Positions 15,965 to 22,631 of a stretch of 29,695 bases of DNA are shown one piece after another; the stretch's first letter is position 1, and each line of letters opens with the position of its first letter. Origin of the DNA: CAYIHX01 sp964363305 (GTDB lineage Bacteria; Bdellovibrionota; UBA1018). Where the stretch lies: positions 1 to 29,695 of the forward strand of contig CAYIHX010000042.1 of assembly GCA_964363305.1 (NCBI GenBank). The letters are read 5' to 3'. The notes beneath the pieces are model-generated. The model was not told the DNA's origin and searched no databases. It was given only the letters and a program-made list of their open reading frames with translations. Both the position numbers and the translations under genes were made by a program.

Positions 15965-16642
15965 GTGACTCCCCGCATTCTCTACGAAGATGTTCATCTC
16001 TGCGTGCTGTCGAAGCCCGCTGGCCTCCTGAGTCAAAGTGACGCATCGGGCGAGCCCTCCCTCGTCGACTGGCTGCGAGGGCACTTTGGACGAGACTTTG
16101 TCGGACTCGTCCACCGCCTCGATCGCAATACGACGGGTTTGATGGTCGCGGCCAAGCGCACGAAATCGGCCGACCGACTGAGCGAAGCACTGAGATCCGG
16201 CGTGCTTCGTCGCGAATACCTGGCCTGGCTCTCGGGCAACCTGCCTGCAGCCGCGCGATGGCGGCATTTTCTCGAGAAGAATGAGCGCACCAACGTGGTG
16301 CGCGTGGTGAAGGGCGGCGGGAAGGAAGCGATCCTCGACGTCGAGCCGGTGGCCCAAGGCGAGTACCGCGGACGCGCACTCACCTTGGCGCGTTTTCGGC
16401 TAGAAACCGGCCGCTCGCATCAGATCCGCGTGCAGGCGTCCTTCGAGGGCTACCCGCTGCTCGGCGATATGAAATACGGCGATCGCCTGCCGCCCGAGCT
16501 ACGCGTCTTTGGCCGCCCGGCGTTGCACTCTGCTTTGCTCGAATTTCCGCATCCCATGACGAAAGAGCTGATGCGATTCGAGGAAGAGCTGCCCGCGGAC
16601 ATGGCGGGTCTGGTCCGCGTCCCAGGCTCTGATCGGGAATAA
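15965..16642 (+). CDS. RluA-family RNA pseudouridine synthase
   Basis: Isomerises specific uridines in rRNA or tRNA to pseudouridine; 225 aa, compact, lacking an S4 domain. Motifs: YEDVHLCVLSKPAG (8-21), HRLDRNTTGLMVAAK (with catalytic Asp, ~50-64), REYLAWLSG, LETGRSHQIRVQASFEG and YPLLGDMKYG. GTG start; an alternative start is not obvious. The stop codon and last three codons fall in a REP-like repeat (16631-16664). Target uridine cannot be deduced; the short form resembles the RluC/TruC/YqcB-like subgroup. Confidence 0.9.
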   Translation: MTPRILYEDVHLCVLSKPAGLLSQSDASGEPSLVDWLRGHFGRDFVGLVHRLDRNTTGLMVAAKRTKSADRLSEALRSGVLRREYLAWLSGNLPAAARWRHFLEKNERTNVVRVVKGGGKEAILDVEPVAQGEYRGRALTLARFRLETGRSHQIRVQASFEGYPLLGDMKYGDRLPPELRVFGRPALHSALLEFPHPMTKELMRFEEELPADMAGLVRVPGSDRE

Positions 16643-16664
16643 TATTCCCGGAGCGGCGCAATGA
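16631..16664. repeat. REP-like half element (same family as 9572-9648)
   Basis: GATCGGGAATAATATTCCCG followed by GAGCGGCGCAATGAA, matching the left arm of 9572-9648 with few differences. A second small module, GGGAATAGAATTCCC, lies at 16688-16702. Placed between convergent genes, and it provides the stop codon of the upstream pseudouridine synthase. Confidence 0.75.
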
Positions 16665-16713
16665 AAGACCGGACTCCCTCGAAAATGGGAATAGAATTCC
16701 CGCTTCTCCCGCA

Positions 16714-17682
16714 TCACACCGGCAGCGCGCGCAGAATCCAGCCCTTGAGGTAGCGCTCTTCCGGCCGGTCGAACCGATTCGGAAACGTCTCCGGCGCGTC
16801 GATGCGGCGATGAGTGACCAGCCGCAGGCCCTTTGAACGAGCCGCCTCCTGCACCTCACTCAGATACTTCTCCCAGGAGAGATTCTCCGAATTGATCGAA
16901 GTGATCACCCAGCCTCCGGGCGCGACAACGGCGAAGACTCGCTCATGCAGCGCCTGCAGATCTTTCGAGGTGGAGAAGGCGCCTTTCTTGCCGCGCGAAA
17001 AAGACGGAGGATCGAGAATCACGCAGTCAAAGCGCTCCTGCTTTCTGGCCAAGCGTTCGAGCGTGGGAAACACGTCGTCGACCCAGAAACGCGCGCGCTC
17101 CGCAGGCAAACCATTCAACTCCCAATTTCGCTTCGCCCACTCGATCGTCGGCTTCGAAAGATCGACGGTCGTGACAGCCGCTGCCCCGCCCTTCCCCGCC
17201 GCGACCGAAAGACTCCCGGTGTAGGCGAACAGATTGAGAACCCTCCACCCCTTCGCGCGATGACGAAGCCAATCGCGGAGCGGCTGGTGATCCAGAAAAA
17301 GCCCCGGGTGCTTGGTGTCGCGAAAGCGGATCTCGAACTGTAGCGCCCCCTCCTGCACCGTCTGCGGCGCGGGAAGCTCGCCAAAAAGAGGAACCGGCTC
17401 GGCCGGAACTTCTTTCTTCGAGCGCTTGAGCCACACGGCCGAACGCGCGCCGTGAGCTTTCAGAAACTCTGCCACTGTTTTCTCCACGGCGGCGGAAGGA
17501 GCGGCATCCTCGCGCGCGGTGATCCAAAAGTGGAGACCGAAGCGCTCGATCAATAAACCACTTCCCTCCGAACCACTCGCTTCGCCCGGACCATGAAAAA
17601 CTCGCACTGCCTCGAGATCGCGGAAGACTCCCGTGCTTTCGCGCCAGGCCCAGGCCCGTTCTAAATCCTGCTTGAGATTCAT
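16714..17682 (-). CDS. Class I SAM-dependent 23S rRNA methyltransferase, RlmI-like
   Basis: Likely methylates 23S rRNA (COG1092 group, as RlmI at C1962). 322 aa from the ATG at 17680-17682, which has a perfect AAGGAGG five bases upstream; the frame could reach 17736 but without support. Motifs: FLDHQPLRDWL (~137-147), SAM-binding LNLFAYTGSLSVAAGKGGA, acidic VDLSKPTIEWAKRNWELNG, and DCVILDPPSFSRGKKG with catalytic DPPSF. RlmI of E. coli is ~396 aa with an N-terminal PUA domain; here that domain is missing or replaced, so the substrate may differ. The ATG overlaps the stop of the upstream pseudouridine synthase (ATGA), a coupled rRNA-modification pair. Confidence 0.88.
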   Translation of the reverse strand: MNLKQDLERAWAWRESTGVFRDLEAVRVFHGPGEASGSEGSGLLIERFGLHFWITAREDAAPSAAVEKTVAEFLKAHGARSAVWLKRSKKEVPAEPVPLFGELPAPQTVQEGALQFEIRFRDTKHPGLFLDHQPLRDWLRHRAKGWRVLNLFAYTGSLSVAAGKGGAAAVTTVDLSKPTIEWAKRNWELNGLPAERARFWVDDVFPTLERLARKQERFDCVILDPPSFSRGKKGAFSTSKDLQALHERVFAVVAPGGWVITSINSENLSWEKYLSEVQEAARSKGLRLVTHRRIDAPETFPNRFDRPEERYLKGWILRALPV

Positions 17683-18335
17683 TTCGCCTCCTTGAGCCGC
17701 TTCAACCACCCTTGAAAATCTTTGGGCAAAGCACAACTCCAGCTCCGCCCATCCGGAAGCGTCAGGCTCGCCGCATGCAAAGCCACGCGATCGACGCCCA
17801 CTCCGCCGCCACTCCCCTTGCCATAGCGATGATCGCCGAGCAGCGGGTGCCCCTGCCCTGCGAGATGAATCCGAATCTGATGCTGCCGGCCGGTCTCGAT
17901 CCGCACGCGCGCGTGAAATACCTCACGGTACTGGATGACCACCTCAACCTGAGTCAAAGAGCGTTTGCCCTCGATCGGCTCGTTGAGGCGCAACATCGGT
18001 CGCGCGCAAACCCCCTGCGCCAGGCACTCGTATATTTTCTTCGCCTGATGGTTCTGGAAAACCGTATTCAAGGCGCGATGGGAATCGGCCGATCTCGCGA
18101 AAACGAGAAGCCCGCTCGTTTGCACATCGAGGCGATGCACAACCCAGGCGGGCCCGAGATTTTTTTCGACCCAGTGAGAAAGCACGGGCCGGTCGGCGGC
18201 CGCCACGCTTCGTGTCTCTTGCGGCGCGGGCTGCTCCGGGCGCCCCGGGATCGTGAGCCAATGGGCGGGCTTGGCCACGACCCAAAGGTCGGCCTGCTCG
18301 GAAAGCAGAAAAGGCTCGTCGCGTTGTGGGCTCAC
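17679..18335 (-). CDS. RluA-family RNA pseudouridine synthase (second copy)
   Basis: Second, distinct member of the RluA family; 218 aa. Motifs: LWVVAKPAHWLTIPG (17-31), VVHRLDVQTSGLLVFARS (catalytic Asp), KKIYECLAQG, RIETGRQHQIRIHLAGQG and HPLLGDHRYGKGSGGG. GTG start at 18333-18335 with a weak ribosome site. Overlaps by 4 bp with the following RlmI-like gene, so both are probably made from one message. Diverges from the 18382 gene with ~46 bp between starts. Target site unknown. Confidence 0.9.
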   Translation of the reverse strand: MSPQRDEPFLLSEQADLWVVAKPAHWLTIPGRPEQPAPQETRSVAAADRPVLSHWVEKNLGPAWVVHRLDVQTSGLLVFARSADSHRALNTVFQNHQAKKIYECLAQGVCARPMLRLNEPIEGKRSLTQVEVVIQYREVFHARVRIETGRQHQIRIHLAGQGHPLLGDHRYGKGSGGGVGVDRVALHAASLTLPDGRSWSCALPKDFQGWLKRLKEAK

Positions 18336-18381
18336 ACCGAGGCTCTACCGCAAAGTGGGCGACTTCGAGTAGGATATCCGT

Positions 18382-19026
18382 ATGCAAGGGATGAGAAGAA
18401 CCTGGGTTTCTGTACTTTTCTGGACGGCGCTCTCGCTCGGGATCGGTTTCGGCGCGCTCCAAATCCGCAGCGCCGCGGACGGACCGAATCGCACGGTGAG
18501 CTGGACCCGCGTCTACACGAGCGCTCTTCCGCCGAAGCGCCTCACTGAAGCGCTGACGGCGGTCGCTTCGAACTGGCCGAATTGGCATTTCCACACGGTG
18601 CAAGCCCAAGTCGTCGACGGCGACGACCACCCGCTGCCCTTGAATTTCCAGTTCATCGAGACGGGCTCACGGGTCGTGCTGACCCAGGAAGTGAAAGGGA
18701 GAAAAAGCAAACGCTACGGACTCCTCCTTCGAGTCGTGGAATACCTCCCCGGAAAATCCCTTCGCCTCGCGCTGGAGCGGGATACCAAGGGTCAGATCTC
18801 GGCGCTCGTGGAGGACCTCGAATGGAAGATCGATCTTGCGCCGGAGGGCGCAGGAACTCGGATCACGGCACAGATCTGGGGCACGACTCGTTCGGCGCGC
18901 GCCCGGGCGCTCGCCTTTCTTGCGGAGGGCGTGCTCATGAATCAGCTCTGGCTGGCGGACATCGAAGCGCTTTCGAAGATCGAGCAACCGGTTCCGGTTA
19001 TTGCGATTCCGCATGGTCAACGCTGA
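18382..19026 (+). CDS. Membrane-anchored SRPBCC/polyketide-cyclase-like protein
   Basis: 214 aa with one N-terminal hydrophobic segment (about 8-27, VSVLFWTALSLGIGFGALQI), acting as anchor or signal. The rest is periplasmic if exported. The body looks like a START/SRPBCC lipid-binding fold: alternating strands (FQFIETGSRVVLTQEV, YGLLLRVVEYLPGKSLRLAL, LEWKIDLAPEGAGTRITAQI) then a long C-terminal helix (ARALAFLAEGVLMNQLWLA). No catalytic residues expected in this fold; a hydrophobic ligand is plausible. Start could be the ATG at 18382 or the one at 18391. The final codons and stop lie inside the long palindrome at 19011-19133, so the original C-terminus may have been altered by it. Confidence 0.6.
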   Translation: MQGMRRTWVSVLFWTALSLGIGFGALQIRSAADGPNRTVSWTRVYTSALPPKRLTEALTAVASNWPNWHFHTVQAQVVDGDDHPLPLNFQFIETGSRVVLTQEVKGRKSKRYGLLLRVVEYLPGKSLRLALERDTKGQISALVEDLEWKIDLAPEGAGTRITAQIWGTTRSARARALAFLAEGVLMNQLWLADIEALSKIEQPVPVIAIPHGQR

Positions 19027-19133
19027 GGGGTCAGGCTCCAAATCTTAAGAGGTTTAACAATTACGTTTTTGGCAAAAACATAATTGTTAAACCTCTTAAG
19101 ATTTGGAGCCTGACCCCTCAGCGTTGACCATGC
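19011..19133. repeat. Long near-perfect palindrome, copy 1
   Basis: 123 bp: two 61 bp arms with a single mismatch (19064/19080) around one central base. The arm holds GAGGGGTCAGGCTCCAAATC, then TTAAGAGGTTTAACAATT. The centre, ACGTTTTTG and CAAAAACAT, is itself palindromic. The same arm core occurs at 21598-21703 around a different centre. The left arm overlaps the end of the SRPBCC gene; the right arm carries the TTGACC of the following promoter. Confidence 0.95.
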
Positions 19134-19160
19134 ATACATACATAGTATACACTTGTATAC
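19124..19160 (+). promoter_or_regulatory. Promoter and palindromic operator of the toxin-antitoxin operon
   Basis: TTGACC (19124-19129), 16 bp spacer, TATACA (19146-19151). The predicted transcription start is about 19158, three bases before the antitoxin ATG, implying a leaderless message; there is no ribosome site. Two GTATAC sites (19145-19150, 19155-19160) spaced 4 bp overlap the -10 and start, a likely site for autorepression by the antitoxin. Confidence 0.55.
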
Positions 19161-19421
19161 ATGAAGAAGAGGCATCTCAAACAGTACACCTTGAGAAACA
19201 TCCCGCAGGAAGTCGACCGAGTTTTGAAGCGAAAATCACAAGAAACCGGCAAGAGCTTCAACCAAGTCGCCATCGACGCCCTAACCGAGGGAACTCAAGT
19301 TCGGGTACGATCTCGACGAGACCTTTCGGACATCGCCGGGACCCTCTTGCCTGAGGAAGCGCGGAAACTTGAGGCCGAGATCAAGCGCCAACATCAGATC
19401 GACCCGGATATGTGGAAATGA
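19161..19421 (+). CDS. Antitoxin, ribbon-helix-helix-like (VapB type)
   Basis: 86 aa. An N-terminal strand (LKQYTLRNIPQEVD) and two helices (RVLKRKSQETGKSFNQVAID) match the ribbon-helix-helix fold used by FitA/VapB/CopG-type antitoxins for operator binding. The C-terminal ~45 residues (acidic, LPEEARKLEAEIKRQHQIDP) would wrap and block the toxin. ATG lies directly after the operator. Its stop overlaps the toxin start (ATGA), the usual coupled order with antitoxin first. Confidence 0.8.
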   Translation: MKKRHLKQYTLRNIPQEVDRVLKRKSQETGKSFNQVAIDALTEGTQVRVRSRRDLSDIAGTLLPEEARKLEAEIKRQHQIDPDMWK

Positions 19422-19807
19422 AGCTCGCGCTTGATTCCAATCGCTATACGGATCTTTGCCGTAACTTACCCGAAGCCGTCGAAACGATCGAAACCGCCAC
19501 GGAGATCTACGTTCCCCTCATCGTGATCGCCGAACAGCGCGCTGGCTTCGCCCACGGAACGAAAAGAGAAAAAAACGAGCGCATTCTTACCAAGTTCCTC
19601 AACAAGGATGGTGTGTTTGTATTGAGCCCGGACGAACAGACCACTTACTTCTACGCGACTGCTTACGCGTACCTCAGAAAACACGGCACCCCAATCCCGA
19701 CAAACGACCTTTGGATTGCCGCTCTCGTACTTCAGCACAACCTGACCCTCTATGACCGAGACTCTGATTTCGACCGTTTGCCTCAGCTGGCGCGACTGGG
19801 GCGCTGA
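19418..19807 (+). CDS. PIN-domain toxin ribonuclease (VapC type)
   Basis: 129 aa PIN-domain endoribonuclease, which in this family usually cleaves tRNA or rRNA when released from its antitoxin. Acidic metal-binding residues are at expected places: Asp6 (LALDSNRY), Glu39 (VIAEQRAGF), Asp97 (PTNDLWIAA) and Asp113/115 near LYDRDSDFDRLP. The frame can start at a GTG at 19412, but the ATG at 19418 gives the standard MKLALD opening and ATGA overlap. It lies between the two long palindromes, so the pair may help stabilise this segment or be a recent arrival. Confidence 0.88.
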   Translation: MKLALDSNRYTDLCRNLPEAVETIETATEIYVPLIVIAEQRAGFAHGTKREKNERILTKFLNKDGVFVLSPDEQTTYFYATAYAYLRKHGTPIPTNDLWIAALVLQHNLTLYDRDSDFDRLPQLARLGR

Positions 19808-19895
19808 GGGTCCCTTCAGTGGTGATTTTAAATGTAACCACTATGGTGAAATAATTATTGCATTGCGTTATTTTACCCCATAGAAGCGAACGGGT

Positions 19896-20717
19896 ATGAT
19901 GAATTCGCCTTCTCAGAAGCCGCGAACCACTCAACAGATCTCGCTGCTGTTACGCCGGGAACTGGAGAGACGGTGCGAAAAAAATCCCCGCTACTCGCTT
20001 CGCGCCTTTGCTCGCGCGGTGGGCATGAGCCACTCCACTTTTTCACTGGTATTAAACGGAAGGCGACCGCTTTCAGCAAAAGCAGCCCGAAAGCTCTTGG
20101 ATGGGTGCACCTGGAATAATCATGACAGAGAGACCTTGAAAAATCAGGTCAGCGCTCGCCATTCCCTCATCCTAGGGATCGAGGAACCTGTGGTGGACGA
20201 CACCTATCGCGAACTAGAACTCGACCACTTCGAGCTCATTTCTGATTGGTATCACTTCGCGATTCTCAGCCTGCTTGAATTGCCAGACTCACGATTCTCC
20301 GCGAAATGGATCGCTTCACGTTTGGGAATTCCCGAGATCCGGGCTGCCTCCGCCATGGAGCGTCTCGTACGCCTGAACTTAGTCAAAAAAGTGGGCAGAA
20401 AGCACCGTCAAACCGGGCTGCCGCTCAAAGTCGAGAACCGTCGATCGACTGAGGCCACGCGCAAATACCACCACCAGCTCCTGACACGGGCGGCGGAATC
20501 ACTCGAGAACGATCCATTTGAAATCCGCGATTTCTCGGCCATCACGATGGCAATCTCCCCTCGCTTAATCCCCGTTGCCCGTGAACGCATCAACCTCTTC
20601 CGGCGTGAGCTATGCCGCGACTTGGAGAGCCACGGTACTCCGGAGCAGGTATACCAGCTGTCCGTGCAGATTTTCCCCGTAACAATGAAAGCTTCAAAAC
20701 CAGGAGAACTAAAATGA
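19896..20717 (+). CDS. TIGR02147-family regulator-like protein
   Basis: 273 aa. An N-terminal helix-turn-helix region (about 15-65: RYSLRAFARAVGMSHSTFSL, VLNGRRPLSAKAARKLL) is followed by the family's hallmark segment FELISDWYHFAILSLLEL (~112-129). A winged-helix-like part comes next (FSAKWIASRLGIPEIRAASAMERLVRLNLV, ~133-162), and a C-terminal strand VYQLSVQIFPVT (~253-264). This lineage-restricted family is known from Bdellovibrio-like bacteria and Fibrobacter, where many paralogues sit next to secreted-protein genes; function is unproven. ATG start with weak ribosome site. The stop overlaps the next ATG (ATGA), so it is co-translated with the HEAAH protein. An AGTGGT/ACCACT dyad at 19818-19842 upstream could be an operator. 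Confidence 0.85.
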   Translation: MMNSPSQKPRTTQQISLLLRRELERRCEKNPRYSLRAFARAVGMSHSTFSLVLNGRRPLSAKAARKLLDGCTWNNHDRETLKNQVSARHSLILGIEEPVVDDTYRELELDHFELISDWYHFAILSLLELPDSRFSAKWIASRLGIPEIRAASAMERLVRLNLVKKVGRKHRQTGLPLKVENRRSTEATRKYHHQLLTRAAESLENDPFEIRDFSAITMAISPRLIPVARERINLFRRELCRDLESHGTPEQVYQLSVQIFPVTMKASKPGELK

Positions 20718-21592
20718 CCTTGAATCGATCTATTCCCCTCATTCTGGCATTGGCCATCTTTCCGACCGCACCATGGGCCCAGGCTCAAGACGCAGCCCAG
20801 GGAAACGACGGCCCTGGTGGCTTCGCGTACCGATACGCTACTGAGCGTTTGCGTTCCTCGGTGGTTGAGATTGCCCCGCTTCTCTCCCGCATTCCAGACG
20901 CCATTTTTGAACGATATCGAGTCAGTCGAACCGACATCGTCGAGGCCGTCAATGACGAGACCATTCAAGAACGACCTGCTAGGCGTCGAACCCGGGCTGG
21001 GCGTCCGCTCGAACTCGACTACTCTCCCGCAACGTTGCCCTGCCGGATCATCGTCCTAGAACCCTTCTTTCAACTTTACGAATCGAGAAGAGCCGAGCCC
21101 TCAGCTGACCTCAACCGAGAGATTCAGACCAAGCTCTTGCACGAGGCGGCCCATTGCTCCGGTGCTGGAGAAGCGACGGCATCCCAATTTGCGCTCGAAG
21201 CGATGAGTGCCCTCTTCCAACCCATACCCGCGCCTCCTCCGCCTACCCTCCCAGCACCACCCAGTCCCCTCCAACAACTTCGGGAGGGCCTCTACGACGC
21301 TCCTCCCGGATATTGCGGCTACCGAATCACTCGAATTGAAAATAGCGAAATTCAGCATCCTGATGTGTATCAATTTGGACTTTTGTTGTCAGGCACGGTC
21401 AACCCTGCCGACGGAAAGCCGTGCGCCGACAGCCGCCTCTTCAGATACTTCGCAATGAATGCTGATGACCGCATTCTCTATGTTTGGGAGCAAGCCTTTG
21501 CGTGGGGTCGTTCGTCGATAGAAATCCTGAACTCGACCACCTTCCTCATGCGGTACAGAGGGCGAGAGTTCATTCACCGGTGGAGCCCCTAA
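20714..21592 (+). CDS. Secreted protein with HExxH motif (putative zincin-like)
   Basis: 292 aa from the ATG at 20714, chosen because AGGAG precedes it, it overlaps the upstream stop, and it starts a signal peptide (MTLNRSIPLILALAIF, cleavage after ~AQA at 24). Residues 140-160 read KLLHEAAHCSGAGEATASQF: a HEAAH (143-147) with a downstream Glu153, an arrangement seen in zinc metallopeptidase-like folds, on a predicted helix followed by a second helix. A proline-rich linker (171-186) separates a C-terminal beta-rich domain (~195-292) with Cys201 and Cys237, possibly a disulfide. No overall family recognised. Partner of the TIGR02147 protein. Confidence 0.75.
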   Translation: MTLNRSIPLILALAIFPTAPWAQAQDAAQGNDGPGGFAYRYATERLRSSVVEIAPLLSRIPDAIFERYRVSRTDIVEAVNDETIQERPARRRTRAGRPLELDYSPATLPCRIIVLEPFFQLYESRRAEPSADLNREIQTKLLHEAAHCSGAGEATASQFALEAMSALFQPIPAPPPPTLPAPPSPLQQLREGLYDAPPGYCGYRITRIENSEIQHPDVYQFGLLLSGTVNPADGKPCADSRLFRYFAMNADDRILYVWEQAFAWGRSSIEILNSTTFLMRYRGREFIHRWSP

Positions 21593-21597
21593 TCATT

Positions 21598-21703
21598 GCG
21601 TTGAGGGGTCAGGCTCCAAATCTTAAGAGGTTTAACAATTTGATTCGTCTCGACGAATCAAATTGTTAAACCTCTTAAGATTTGGAGCCTGACCCCTCAA
21701 CGC
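21598..21703. repeat. Long perfect palindrome, copy 2
   Basis: 106 bp: two 52 bp arms with no mismatch around a 2 nt centre. The outer arm is the same as in 19011-19133 (GAGGGGTCAGGCTCCAAATC, TTAAGAGGTTTAACAATT); the inner part differs (TGATTCGTC / GACGAATCA). It lies six bases after the stop of the HEAAH gene and ends 14 bp before the next start codon. Confidence 0.95.
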
Positions 21704-21717
21704 GTATCATCGTCCGT

Positions 21718-22608
21718 ATGCTCACACTCATCCTGCTGCTCGCCCCAGTCCTTTCTGCCCACGCCGTTGAGATGCACGCCTGCACTCCCGCCTCCGAGGC
21801 GCAAAAGCCAGTACTGCTCTGGTCAACGAAAGGGTTTTCGAAGCCGGAAAGCGTGGTCTTCGACGCCCGGTCCAAGACCTATTTCGTATCGAACCTGGCC
21901 GGAGGTGGAAAAGAGAAAGACGGCATCGGGTGGATCTCGAAGCTCGACTCGCGCGGCAAGATCGTCAAAGCCCGCTGGGTTCAAGGGCTCAACGCACCCA
22001 AGGGCTTGGCGATCCAAAACGATCTTCTCTGGGTCTCCGATATCGACTCCATCGCCGCTTTCGATCTCAAGGCCGGAAAACGAGCCCAACTGATCCAAGT
22101 GCCGGGCGCGCAATTTTTGAATGACGTCGTCGCCTCAAAAACCCAGGTGTTCGTCACCGACATGATGACGAACCGGATTCACGCCGTCGAGGGCGACGCC
22201 CAACATGTCTTCATGCAAGGCGCCGAACTCGACTCCCCGAACGGAATCACGTTCTCGGCCCAAGGACTCCTCCTCGCCTCCTGGGGGCACGACCTTCAGC
22301 CCGATTTCTCCACGCCGACCCCCGGACGTGTTTTTGATATCGACCTCCAAACGAAAGCCATGACCGCGTGGACCGCAAAACCCCTCGGCAACCTCGACGG
22401 CCTGGAACGCGACGGCACCGATGCCGTGATCGTCTCCGACTGGAACGCTGGCAAAGTTTTTCACCTCAAAAGAAGCGGGGAATGCCGCATCCTGCTCGAA
22501 GGCTTCAAAGGCTCGGCCGATCTCACGTTCTTGCCCGACTCACGCACGCTCGTGCTTCCGCTGATGGGCGAAGACCGAGTCGTCGCATACCGGGTGCCGA
22601 TGTTCTAA
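21718..22608 (+). CDS. Secreted SMP-30/gluconolactonase-like beta-propeller protein
   Basis: 296 aa. ATG at 21718 opens a signal peptide (MLTLILLLAPVLSAHA). The frame also extends upstream into the palindrome, but that part is not plausible protein. Repeating blade-like segments are visible: PESVVFDARSKTYFVSNLAG, GLNAPKGLAIQNDLLWVSD, FLNDVVASKTQVFVTDMMT, LDSPNGITFSAQGLLLASWG, GNLDGLERDGTDAVIVSDW and GSADLTFLPDSRTLVLPLM. These are typical of six-bladed SMP-30/NHL-type propellers. Possible metal ligands (Glu in KPESVVF, Asn in FLNDVV, Asp in VSDWNAG) match the gluconolactonase pattern, but the substrate is unknown; it may be a ligand-binding or scaffold protein. Confidence 0.8.
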   Translation: MLTLILLLAPVLSAHAVEMHACTPASEAQKPVLLWSTKGFSKPESVVFDARSKTYFVSNLAGGGKEKDGIGWISKLDSRGKIVKARWVQGLNAPKGLAIQNDLLWVSDIDSIAAFDLKAGKRAQLIQVPGAQFLNDVVASKTQVFVTDMMTNRIHAVEGDAQHVFMQGAELDSPNGITFSAQGLLLASWGHDLQPDFSTPTPGRVFDIDLQTKAMTAWTAKPLGNLDGLERDGTDAVIVSDWNAGKVFHLKRSGECRILLEGFKGSADLTFLPDSRTLVLPLMGEDRVVAYRVPMF

Positions 22609-22631
22609 CTGCGGTGCCAGGCACCGCAGTT
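22607..22631. terminator. Perfect palindrome joining two convergent stop codons
   Basis: AACTGCGGTGCC-A-GGCACCGCAGTT, arms of 12 bp around one base. It fills the space between the TAA of the SMP-30-like gene and the TAA of the 22631-24790 gene and shares bases with both. No T-run on either side, so termination is possible but not typical; it may also be a small dispersed repeat. Confidence 0.5.

Noticed and set aside
17712..18548. 278-codon plus-strand frame opposite the second pseudouridine synthase
   Set aside because: Shadow of the minus-strand gene with HRLD motif; no ribosome site or domain.
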